From Oribacterium sp. UBA5894 (lineage in GTDB: Bacteria > Bacillota > Clostridia > Lachnospirales > Lachnospiraceae): DNA of 7,822 bases. The notes below the pieces were generated by a model. It saw only the letters and a program-made list of their open reading frames with translations. It was not told the DNA's origin and ran no database searches. The position numbers and the translations under genes were made by a program. Below are positions 1-5,826 of this stretch, piece after piece (the stretch's first letter is position 1; each line of letters opens with the position of its first letter). The stretch is from NCBI GenBank assembly GCA_002431355.1, contig DJEQ01000071.1:1-7822 (forward strand), read 5' to 3'.

Positions 1-13
1 TATCTATCTGCAC

Positions 14-249
14 CTGTCGGAGGCGCGTGAGCTGACACCAGACACCAGTACTTCGAAATCGGAAAAATCTGAAATTTGCCTCTAAGAACCAGTAGGCCCC
101 GCTCAATCGTAGCTGTTTTCCAGATGAAAACAGCTGCGTTTCGCGGGGTGCTAAGGAGAAATTGCTCCAACTGGTTCTAAAGAGGCAAATTTTGATTTTT
201 CACGATTTTTCCGTGTGGCGTCTGGTGCCAGCCCGCACGCCTCCGGCAG
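14..249 (-). repeat. Large imperfect palindrome (copy 1 of a structured repeat family) behind the transporter gene
   Basis: The whole 236-base stretch folds on itself. Visible arms, outside to inside: 14-47 with 216-249 (28 of 34 Watson-Crick, every difference a transition), 61-69 with 204-212 (9 of 9), 72-83 with 181-192 (12 of 12), 85-93 with 170-178 (9 of 9), 97-102 with 143-148 (CCCCGC/GCGGGG), and 111-120 with 126-135 (AGCTGTTTTC/GAAAACAGCT, 5-base loop). A small side hairpin GGAG/CTCC lies at 155-168. On the minus strand, the sense of the neighbouring transporter, four of the six outer differences become G.U pairs, against two on the plus strand, which mildly favours an RNA read with that gene. 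It begins 10 bases after the transporter stop. Both arms carry the TGGYDTCTGG core (38-47 minus, 216-225 plus). There is no U-run after the stem, no open frame of note, and no target-site duplication at the ends. The family is not one I recognise. Confidence 0.85.
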
Positions 250-259
250 AATCATGGAT

Positions 260-1525
260 TTATGCGAGACTCACAGCGATGCCATAGACACCGAGGATCG
301 CGAGGATGGCAAGCAGCGCAAGAGCGATGAACGCCACTGCAAAGAGCTCAACGAAAATCTTCTTTGATGGGAAGCGTTCCTCTGCATTCTCCTGCTGCGC
401 AACACCGGCCATCATCAGTGCGCCGGCTGTGGAAATCGGCGAATAACCAGTGACAGTACCACCGATGACGATGGCTGCACAGATTTCCACTGGATTCGCT
501 CCGAGACCTGCTGCCAGGTCGCCGGCCGTCGGAATGAGGGTTGGGAAAACCACGCCGAGGCCTGAGCTGAAGAAGGACATGATACCAGCCAGAATGCCCA
601 TACCGCAGGATGCCGTCTTCTCCGAAAGTACCTTTTCGAGTCCAGCCACCAGGATATCAATGCCACCGGAAATCGTGATGATGTTCATAAGGATCCCAAC
701 ACCCATAACCATGAAGATGACATTCCATGGCACAGCCTTGATGGCATCCTTGTCATTGCCTGCACCCAGGAGTACAAGTACCGATCCAATGGTAAAGCCC
801 GCAAAGCCGACATTGAACGAGAAAAAGAGTACACCGATGGCGAGCACCAGAAGTCCCACAAGAGATGAGATCTGGTGGAAATTCAGCTTCGGGAGTTCTT
901 CCTTCGCTGCGGAGATCATACTTGTGTCCGGCTTATATCCTTTATAGTAAATGAAAAGAATTACGGCCAGAATAACACAGGTGATTGCCAGCGCGAACAT
1001 CAGTGGAACGGTCCCACTCTCGATGCCCTGTTCCTCCATCAGGTTTCGAACAACCGCAGCCTCTGGTGTCAGCGGGCTCATGCGGGTTGCCTGTACACCG
1101 AGATCACCGATGCAAGACAGCATAATCGGGTTGATGCCGACGGAAATCGCGATAGGAATCGCAATGACCGGAATGATGGCAAGACAAGGAATTGCACCTG
1201 GACCGACGGCACTCAGTACCGCGCCAATCAGAAACATCGCAATCGAAATAACAATCGGATTTGTTCCAACAAGGCGAATGATTTTCTTTGCAGTCAGCTC
1301 CAGCGTACCATTGGCCTTGACGATACCAAACAGAAAGGTAATGCCCGCCATTTGAAAGAAAAGAGATGAGCTGAAGCCCTTCAAGAGATCCTTCGCGCTG
1401 ATATCAAAAAGCAAGCCCAGAATCATCGAGAGGGCAATGCTGACGATACCGACATTCATATTTTTAAAATAACCGAGTGCAATCGCAATCAGCAGGGCAA
1501 CGAGTGAAATCACTGCCAGATTCAT
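260..1525 (-). CDS. MatC-like di/tricarboxylate transporter (IT superfamily permease)
   Basis: This 421-residue, highly hydrophobic inner-membrane protein has roughly 11-12 predicted membrane segments and no signal peptide. The N-terminal half resembles the MatC dicarboxylate-carrier N-terminal domain. Two pseudo-symmetric halves are visible: each has a Gly/Pro-rich hairpin-like region followed by an S-P-x-[TS]-x-x-[AG] motif, MSPLTPEAA at about 149-157 and YSPISTAGA at about 361-369. This is typical of the ion-transporter superfamily (MatC, CitMHS, SLC13 relatives), whose members usually move di- or tricarboxylates with cations. A hydrophilic linker lies at about 195-220. The start is well supported, with AAAGGAGGT a few bases before the ATG at 1525. 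It is the last gene of the aconitase-lactonase-transporter run, 92 bases after the lactonase stop, and the shared context suggests an organic acid substrate. The exact substrate (malonate, malate, citrate, aconitate or other) cannot be read from sequence. Confidence 0.85.
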   Translation of the reverse strand: MNLAVISLVALLIAIALGYFKNMNVGIVSIALSMILGLLFDISAKDLLKGFSSSLFFQMAGITFLFGIVKANGTLELTAKKIIRLVGTNPIVISIAMFLIGAVLSAVGPGAIPCLAIIPVIAIPIAISVGINPIMLSCIGDLGVQATRMSPLTPEAAVVRNLMEEQGIESGTVPLMFALAITCVILAVILFIYYKGYKPDTSMISAAKEELPKLNFHQISSLVGLLVLAIGVLFFSFNVGFAGFTIGSVLVLLGAGNDKDAIKAVPWNVIFMVMGVGILMNIITISGGIDILVAGLEKVLSEKTASCGMGILAGIMSFFSSGLGVVFPTLIPTAGDLAAGLGANPVEICAAIVIGGTVTGYSPISTAGALMMAGVAQQENAEERFPSKKIFVELFAVAFIALALLAILAILGVYGIAVSLA

Positions 1526-1552
1526 ATGAGTACCTCCTTTAGTAGGGTATAT

Positions 1553-1592
1553 CCACTCTGAGGGATGCCTCTATGTCCGTCCCTCAGGGTGG
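1553..1592 (-). other. Intercistronic hairpin between lactonase and transporter genes
   Basis: A 13-bp inverted repeat (1553-1565 with 1580-1592) has a single G/T discordant pair and a 14-base loop. It sits in the 92-base gap, about 15 bases before the transporter ribosome site. On the minus strand no U-run follows the stem (the next bases are ATATACCC), so it is unlikely to be an intrinsic terminator. A role in RNA processing, end protection that changes the ratio of the two products, or protein binding is equally compatible. The stem is plain in the sequence; the role is inference. Confidence 0.6.
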
Positions 1593-1617
1593 TCTCTGGT
1601 ATATTAAAATTAGCTTT

Positions 1618-2661
1618 TTAGTCTAAGAACGTGATGCAGACCGGGCTTCCTGTAGGAATGATGTTTAAGGTCGGCACCAGCTGTCCAGTCACCGGATCGA
1701 AGTTGAACTCGATGATGGTATCGCTGTCTTCATTGGCTACATAGCACTTTCCGTTGGATGCAAAGGTAAAGAAGCGCGGCGTCTTTCCAAGGCAAGGGAA
1801 GAACCCTGTGGTCTTCAGATATCCTGTTGTCTGATCAATATGATAGACGGCCATGCTGTCCGTGTAACGGTTTGAAACCAGCACCCACTGACCGGATGGA
1901 TCCACCATCACTTCACTGGCATCCGAATACGCTGTCACAGTCTCCGGTACGGTAGATAGCTCCTGCAGCGGTGTCAGCTTTCCTGTCATCTCATCAAACT
2001 GGAAATATAGAACCTTATCCCCCTTTTCTTCACACATATAAAGCCAGCGGTTGTTTGGGTGCATGGCTGCATGTCGTGGCTCATCCCAGGTTCTTGCCAT
2101 GAAGCGGTCGGTTTCCGTCAGTGTTCCCGTCGCACCATCGTACTTTAAGGTGCGCATCTGACCATAGCCATTCACTCTTCCCTGCGCACAAGCGAAGATA
2201 TAGTTTTTCTTCTGATCCCAGAGGCACTGATGTACGGTCGAGACTTTCTCCTCTTCCTTCCCTTCATAGGTAAACTTGGCAACCACCTCTCCAAGAGAGC
2301 CATCCGCATTTCGTGCAATCGTATAAAGTGTTCCTCCCTGCAGGGTTGCTACAATGACGTGTTTGTTTTCCTTATCTACCGTAATATCCACTGGATTCTT
2401 TCCACCAATGTCGATGGTATTCAGATGTTGCAGTGTACCATCCTCTTGAATCGCGTACGAGGACACCAGGGTAAGATCGCCATGCACGCTGTAGAGATAC
2501 TTCTTCTCTTTATCAATGCACTGGAAGCTTGGATTATCCTCTGTAAACAGACACTGCTTCTCCTTCCAACTGCCATCTGGCTGGATTTCATACACCACAA
2601 GTCCCTTGCCTCTCGCGTTTCTCTTCTTTGTGGTCCGACAGCCAACATACGCATACTTCAT
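1618..2661 (-). CDS. Lactonase-family seven-bladed beta-propeller protein (6-phosphogluconolactonase YbhE-like fold)
   Basis: The protein has 347 residues, the usual length for the lactonase/YbhE beta-propeller family, and no signal peptide, so it is probably cytoplasmic. Family-type blade motifs recur: EPRHAAMHPNNRWLYMCEE at about 194-212, ASEVMVDPSGQWVLVSNR at about 248-265, and KTPRFFTFASNGKCYVANE at about 293-311, each in the pattern of a blade strand with a DP-G or HPN turn. Characterised relatives include bacterial 6-phosphogluconolactonase and fungal 3-carboxy-cis,cis-muconate lactonizing enzyme, so the fold does not fix the substrate. The start at 2661 is supported by AAGGAGG with 7-base spacing. 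Its position between an aconitase-family hydratase and a carboxylate transporter, rather than beside pentose-phosphate genes, makes a carboxylate lactone a better guess than 6-phosphogluconolactone; this is inference. A strong hairpin plus T6 lies immediately before its ribosome site. Confidence 0.85.
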   Translation of the reverse strand: MKYAYVGCRTTKKRNARGKGLVVYEIQPDGSWKEKQCLFTEDNPSFQCIDKEKKYLYSVHGDLTLVSSYAIQEDGTLQHLNTIDIGGKNPVDITVDKENKHVIVATLQGGTLYTIARNADGSLGEVVAKFTYEGKEEEKVSTVHQCLWDQKKNYIFACAQGRVNGYGQMRTLKYDGATGTLTETDRFMARTWDEPRHAAMHPNNRWLYMCEEKGDKVLYFQFDEMTGKLTPLQELSTVPETVTAYSDASEVMVDPSGQWVLVSNRYTDSMAVYHIDQTTGYLKTTGFFPCLGKTPRFFTFASNGKCYVANEDSDTIIEFNFDPVTGQLVPTLNIIPTGSPVCITFLD

Positions 2662-2677
2662 CTTCGTTCCTCCTTAT

Positions 2678-2733
2678 AAAAAATCTGCTTAATAGCCCAG
2701 CGGATATATAAGATCCGTGAGTTACCAAGCAGA
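2678..2733 (-). terminator. Intrinsic terminator or attenuator directly upstream of the lactonase ribosome site
   Basis: Read on the minus strand, TCTGCTT (2727-2733) pairs with AAGCAGA (2684-2690). The stem continues inward to CGGAT/ATCCG (2713-2717 with 2701-2705) around a 7-base loop. I count about 20 base pairs (3 of them G.U), one mismatch and one bulged base. Six U residues (2678-2683) follow at once, and the lactonase AAGGAGG begins 2 bases later. No room remains for a promoter between terminator and start codon, so transcription of the lactonase and transporter genes must pass this signal. The nine bases AGCAGAAAA occur twice on the plus strand (2728-2736 and 2763-2771), so the 3' arm has an alternative upstream partner, as in antitermination switches. 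The simplest alternative is a leaky terminator that sets relative expression. Confidence 0.75.
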
Positions 2734-2761
2734 AAACATGAACCTCCGATGGAGACGTTTT

Positions 2762-2780
2762 CAGCAGAAAATGCTGGAAA
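2762..2780 (-). promoter_or_regulatory. Small hairpin with a duplicate of the terminator arm (possible antiterminator)
   Basis: CAGCA (2762-2766) pairs with TGCTG (2772-2776) around a five-base loop, and flanking bases add a few pairs across one bulge. It lies 14 bases beyond the aconitase stop. On the minus strand it contains TTTTCTGCT, an exact second copy of the 5' arm of the terminator at 2678-2733, so either copy could pair with the terminator's 3' arm. This arrangement resembles mutually exclusive folds, but no known riboswitch or protein-binding consensus is recognised. Confidence 0.4.
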
Positions 2781-2793
2781 TCATCTCGATCTT

Positions 2794-4776
2794 TTATTTC
2801 TCAAGATCTTCTTTCTTCAATACGCCCATCTCAACAAGCTGCTGCTTTAAGTAGCGCAGCTGTCCACCCGCAAGGACGACCGCGAGCTGTGCTTCTGAAA
2901 GCTCCAGGCGGCACTTGAAGGAGATTCCCTTCGTGATGTCGCGTACCGTTACTTCCTTCGTTGGGATCTGTCCGGTAAAGTCATCGATGGCGAGCTCATC
3001 CATCTGCTCGAGCTTGTCGTAGTCCTCCGGGTTCTCGAAGATCATCGGTACAATGCCGTGGTTAATGAGGTTTCCCTTATGGATACGGGCAATGCTCTTG
3101 GCAATGACTGCCTTCACGCCGAGGTACATCGGGTTGATGGCGGCATGCTCACGGGAAGAGCCCTGGCCATAGTTCTCACCGCCGACGATGATGGACTTCC
3201 CAAGCTTCCGTGCGCGCTCCGAGAATTCCGGATCATAGCGGTTGTAGCAGTACTTCGACATCAGCGGAATGTTCGAACGCATGGAGGAGAACTCTGCACC
3301 GGCTGGTGTAATATCATCGGTTGAAATATTGTCTCCGGCCTTCAGTGAGATCTTGACACAGAGGTTCTTCTCTGGCTTCTCTGGTACTGGGAGGAAGGCA
3401 ATGTTCGGTCCCTTGATAACCTCGACCTTCTTTCTCTCCTCTTCTGGAAGTGGCGGAATGATCATGGCATCATCGACCATGTAATGCATCGGCTCTTCGA
3501 TCTTTGCGAGCTTCTCGACATCGGCCCCCATGATCTCCTCGGCGGTAGCGAAGGTACCCTTGATGGCCGTCGCCGCTGCGGTCTCCGGTGATACAAGGTA
3601 AACATTGGCATTTGGTGAACCTGCACGGCCACGGAAGTTCCGGTTCGAGGTACGAACCGCAATGCCGTTCGTTGGCGGCACCTGACCAATGGCACAGCAT
3701 GGGCCACAGCTCAGCTCGAGAATTCGTACACCGGCATCCACGAGCATGTCAAGGTAGCCATCCTTCATGAGCTGCTTATAGATCTGCTTGCTTGCGATCC
3801 CGGCGGTGCACTGAAGGTTCTCACTGACATGACGTCCCTGCATCACGAGGGCAGCCTTTGCAAAATCGCTGTAGGATCCGTTCGTGCAGGAGCCCATAAA
3901 GACCTGCTGCACCACTGGATGCTCCGTGAGACTGCTCATCGGAACCACATTGTCCGGCTGGTGTGGCAGCGCGATCAGTGGCTCAAGCGCACTGAGGTCA
4001 AGGTCCATCTCCTCATCATACTCGGCATCGGCATCTGGAAGGAATTCGGTATACTGATCTCCGCGCTCCTGAGCCTCCATGAAGGCCTTGACGACCTCAT
4101 CGGCCGGGAAGATCGAGGTGGTTGCCCCCATCTCCGCACCCATGTTGGCGATGGTTAAACGCTCTGGCACGGACAGGGTCTTCGCACCCTCTCCGACATA
4201 CTCAAATACCTTTCCGAGGCCACCCTTGATGGTAACGCGGCGGAGCATCTCGAGTACGACCTCCTTCGCATTCACGCCGGCCTTCAGCCTTCCGGTAAGA
4301 TTTACCTTTACAACCTTCGGCATCGTGAGACGCATCGGAACACCGGCCATCGCCGTGGTAATGTCCATGCCGCCGACACCGATCGACAGCATACCAACCG
4401 CACCACCTGATGGCGTGTGGCTGTCACCACCCATCAGAAGCTCGCCAGGAACGGCGAAGCGAGAGGTCTGTACCATGTGGCAGATGCCATTGCCCGGTCT
4501 CGATACATACACGCCGGTCTTCTCTGCGATGGTACGCAGATAATTGTGGTCATCCGGCGTCTTAAAATCAATGTAGAGAAGATTGTGATCGAGATGGGAT
4601 ACCGAGGTCTTTACCTGTGTTGGAATCCCCAGCTGCTCGAAGCCAAGATAGGTCATCACGGCATTGATGTCGTGGGTCAGCGTCTGGTCAACCTTGACAA
4701 ATACGTCCTCGCCCGGTGTCATCGAGCCCTTGACCATATGGGAGCGGATAATCTTTCTGGTTAATGAATCGCCCAT
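2794..4776 (-). CDS. Aconitase-family hydratase (single-chain 'Aquifex-type' aconitate hydratase)
   Basis: This 660-residue cytoplasmic [4Fe-4S] hydro-lyase is shorter than AcnA (about 890) and fits the single-chain bacterial 'Aquifex-type' aconitases. Visible marks in order: QTLTHD at 31-36; GGDSHTPSGG at 117-126; MGSCTNG at about 294-300 with Cys297; SCGPCCAIGQ at about 356-365, giving Cys357 and Cys360 as the other cluster ligands; then a linker and the C-terminal swivel domain with GDNISTDDITPAG at 481-493 and GSSREHAA at 539-546. The expected reaction is citrate/isocitrate interconversion through cis-aconitate, but homologous acids (homoaconitate, methylcitrate-like) are possible. The extra Cys361 next to the ligand Cys360 is slightly unusual. 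AGGAGGT stands 5 bases before ATG 4776. It leads the minus-strand group with lactonase and transporter; no citrate synthase or isocitrate dehydrogenase is in view. Confidence 0.9.
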   Translation of the reverse strand: MGDSLTRKIIRSHMVKGSMTPGEDVFVKVDQTLTHDINAVMTYLGFEQLGIPTQVKTSVSHLDHNLLYIDFKTPDDHNYLRTIAEKTGVYVSRPGNGICHMVQTSRFAVPGELLMGGDSHTPSGGAVGMLSIGVGGMDITTAMAGVPMRLTMPKVVKVNLTGRLKAGVNAKEVVLEMLRRVTIKGGLGKVFEYVGEGAKTLSVPERLTIANMGAEMGATTSIFPADEVVKAFMEAQERGDQYTEFLPDADAEYDEEMDLDLSALEPLIALPHQPDNVVPMSSLTEHPVVQQVFMGSCTNGSYSDFAKAALVMQGRHVSENLQCTAGIASKQIYKQLMKDGYLDMLVDAGVRILELSCGPCCAIGQVPPTNGIAVRTSNRNFRGRAGSPNANVYLVSPETAAATAIKGTFATAEEIMGADVEKLAKIEEPMHYMVDDAMIIPPLPEEERKKVEVIKGPNIAFLPVPEKPEKNLCVKISLKAGDNISTDDITPAGAEFSSMRSNIPLMSKYCYNRYDPEFSERARKLGKSIIVGGENYGQGSSREHAAINPMYLGVKAVIAKSIARIHKGNLINHGIVPMIFENPEDYDKLEQMDELAIDDFTGQIPTKEVTVRDITKGISFKCRLELSEAQLAVVLAGGQLRYLKQQLVEMGVLKKEDLEK

Positions 4777-4793
4777 GTTTACCTCCTGAAATA

Positions 4794-4824
4794 AAAAGGG
4801 TGCGTCTATTCCATGCAGCCTTTT
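4794..4824 (-). promoter_or_regulatory. Hairpin with U-rich tail in the aconitase leader (possible attenuator)
   Basis: On the minus strand AAAAGG (4819-4824) pairs with CCTTTT (4794-4799), and TGC/GCA (4815-4817 with 4801-4803) extends the stem across one C-C mismatch. That gives about nine pairs with an 11-base loop. The 3' side runs into CCCTTTTTATTTC, and the aconitase ribosome site AGGAGGT (4781-4787) follows immediately. The geometry parallels the stronger signal before the lactonase gene. The stem is modest and A/T-rich at its base, so it may not act as a terminator. Confidence 0.35.
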
Positions 4825-4944
4825 CCTTCTTCGACACAGGAAGGAGTCTCTCGCTGTTGCACGAAATAGTTAAATTTTTATCAAGTCTTTCTGTATTTAT
4901 TTTACCGTGTGAACTGCACGAAGAGGAAATGCAATAATGAAATA

Positions 4945-4969
4945 AGGGCATTCCATTATGGAATGCCCT
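4945..4969 (-). terminator. Perfect 12+1+12 inverted repeat between nitroreductase and aconitase genes
   Basis: AGGGCATTCCAT and ATGGAATGCCCT face each other around a single T. On the minus strand the hairpin is followed by TATTTCATTATTGCATTT, a broken T-rich stretch, so it can serve as a weak intrinsic terminator for transcription coming from the nitroreductase gene. The symmetry and its position about 170 bases before the aconitase start also fit an operator for a dimeric regulator. Nothing in the sequence decides between the two. Confidence 0.45.
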
Positions 4970-5005
4970 CGCTTCAAGGATGCTTCTAGAATTGCCCGTT
5001 TCTCA

Positions 5006-5034
5006 AGTCAAGTTTTACTCAGTTTTACTTGACT
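5006..5034. repeat. Short inverted repeat AGTCAAGT / ACTTGACT
   Basis: Eight perfectly matched bases (5006-5013 with 5027-5034) flank a 13-base spacer. The segment also contains AGTTTTACT twice in direct orientation (5011-5019 and 5021-5029). It lies in the 358-base non-coding stretch 4777-5134. No T-run follows on either strand, so it is not terminator-like. It may be a protein-binding site or a chance A/T-rich repeat. Confidence 0.35.
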
Positions 5035-5055
5035 CAGGTTTTTCTGACTAAAGTG

Positions 5056-5097
5056 GAAAATGAGCTGACACACCCTTTCGTGCGACAGCCCATTTTC
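5056..5097 (-). terminator. Hairpin terminator downstream of the nitroreductase gene
   Basis: GAAAATGAGCTG (5056-5067) pairs with CAGCCCATTTTC (5086-5097) with one discordant pair that is G.U on the minus strand. On that strand further inner pairs (CGCAC with GTGTG, one G.U) leave a small GAAAGG loop. The stem has an A-run on its 5' side and a T-run on its 3' side on both strands, the usual form of a bidirectional intrinsic terminator. It starts 37 bases past the nitroreductase stop. The GCTGTCGCAC-type stem resembles terminators I remember as common in Lachnospiraceae, which is only a soft taxonomic hint. Confidence 0.65.
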
Positions 5098-5134
5098 TCC
5101 AAAAGAATATTTAAAAACGATAAATATCTCTCTT

Positions 5135-5719
5135 TTACTTCTTCTCCAGCACGATCTCCTCAAGCGCCCGCTTCGGAACATAATGCGTGCCCTTTTCATC
5201 TCGGTAATAATTGATGTCTCCACCTGCTGATACCGGCACAAGCTCTACGTTCTCTGCCGGTGCACCGAGGGCAATCACGAGAATCGGTACGAGATTTTCC
5301 GAAAGACCCAGCAGCTCTGTCAGCGGCTTCAGTCCGAAGTTCCGAATCATGAGTCCACCCAGTCCCTTTTCGGTCGCGGCCAGGGTGATCGTCTGTGCGG
5401 CAATGCCGACATCAATCATGGCTGCCTGAAGATTTGGCTGGATGCTCGTATCCTGAAGAATGATCACAAAAGCAGTCGGATGGGTTCCTGGCTTCGGAAG
5501 GTGCAGCTCTGGAAGGGCTGCTGCCCACTTCGTCGTTGCGAGAATGGCTTCCACTTCCTCCTTCTGATTCGCAATATAGTACTTGAGCGGCTGCTTGTTT
5601 CCACCCGACGCCGTGAGACGAGCATCATCGATAAGCTCCACAAGCTCCTCTCTCGATACCGTACGGTCCTCATGATATCCACGATAGCTTCGATTCTTTA
5701 ACACCAGATCCTTTAGCAT
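5135..5719 (-). CDS. Nitroreductase-family FMN-dependent oxidoreductase
   Basis: The 194-residue protein matches the compact nitroreductase fold, which normally works as an FMN-bound homodimer in the cytoplasm and reduces nitro compounds, quinones or flavins with NAD(P)H. Family marks: RSYRGY at 10-15 (FMN phosphate contact), SGGNKQPLKYYIA at about 38-50 (usual S-x-x-N-x-Q-P pattern), DVGIAAQTITLAATEKGLGG at 103-122 (core helix, usual D-x-x-x-A-x-x-N/T-x-x-L-x-A-x-x-x-G-L-G), and LGAP at 151-154. AAAGGAGG stands 5 bases before the ATG at 5719. It lies 107 bases behind the HAD gene on the same strand and may be cotranscribed with it, though two stem-loops lie between. The natural substrate is not predictable, and many members of this family are annotated only by fold. 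Confidence 0.85.
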   Translation of the reverse strand: MLKDLVLKNRSYRGYHEDRTVSREELVELIDDARLTASGGNKQPLKYYIANQKEEVEAILATTKWAAALPELHLPKPGTHPTAFVIILQDTSIQPNLQAAMIDVGIAAQTITLAATEKGLGGLMIRNFGLKPLTELLGLSENLVPILVIALGAPAENVELVPVSAGGDINYYRDEKGTHYVPKRALEEIVLEKK

Positions 5720-5737
5720 AGCTGCCTCCTTTATGTC

Positions 5738-5782
5738 GCACCACGCCTTCGCGGTGCTTTTCCAGCCGCATCCTTCGCGGCA
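5738..5782 (-). repeat. Tandem GC-rich stem-loops in the nitroreductase leader
   Basis: Two adjacent hairpins share the nonamer CCTTCGCGG (5746-5754 and 5773-5781, 27 bases apart). The first is GCACC-AC-GC / GC-GGTGC with a CTTC loop (5738-5757). The second is GCCGC / GCGGC with a 7-base loop (5766-5782). They lie just before the nitroreductase ribosome site (5725-5732). A weaker hairpin CCTTC/GAAGG at 5803-5819 sits right behind the HAD stop. No U-run follows any of them. They may protect or separate the two messages; their function is unknown. Confidence 0.5.
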
Positions 5783-5826
5783 CCTTTACTCCTATGGGTC
5801 TCCTTCTCCTAAGGAAGGCGAAAACC

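Noticed and set aside
14..249. Left palindrome as a simple insertion sequence or classical MITE
   Set aside because: No transposase frame, no target-site duplication next to the ends, and its internal branching resembles a structured RNA; mobility by another enzyme is still not excluded.
450..1369. Open frames on the plus strand across the transporter gene (450-947, 875-1369, 951-1355)
   Set aside because: They are antisense to a well-supported membrane protein, lack ribosome sites, and give low-complexity Thr/Pro/Arg-rich products without family features.
3058..4764. Plus- and minus-strand open frames overlapping the aconitase gene
   Set aside because: The aconitase motifs run through the whole region in one frame; the others are by-products of its codon pattern.
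4825..4944. Sigma-A promoter for the aconitase gene (TTGATA or TAAAAT hexamers)
   Set aside because: No pair of hexamers with 16-18 base spacing was convincing, so no promoter was called.
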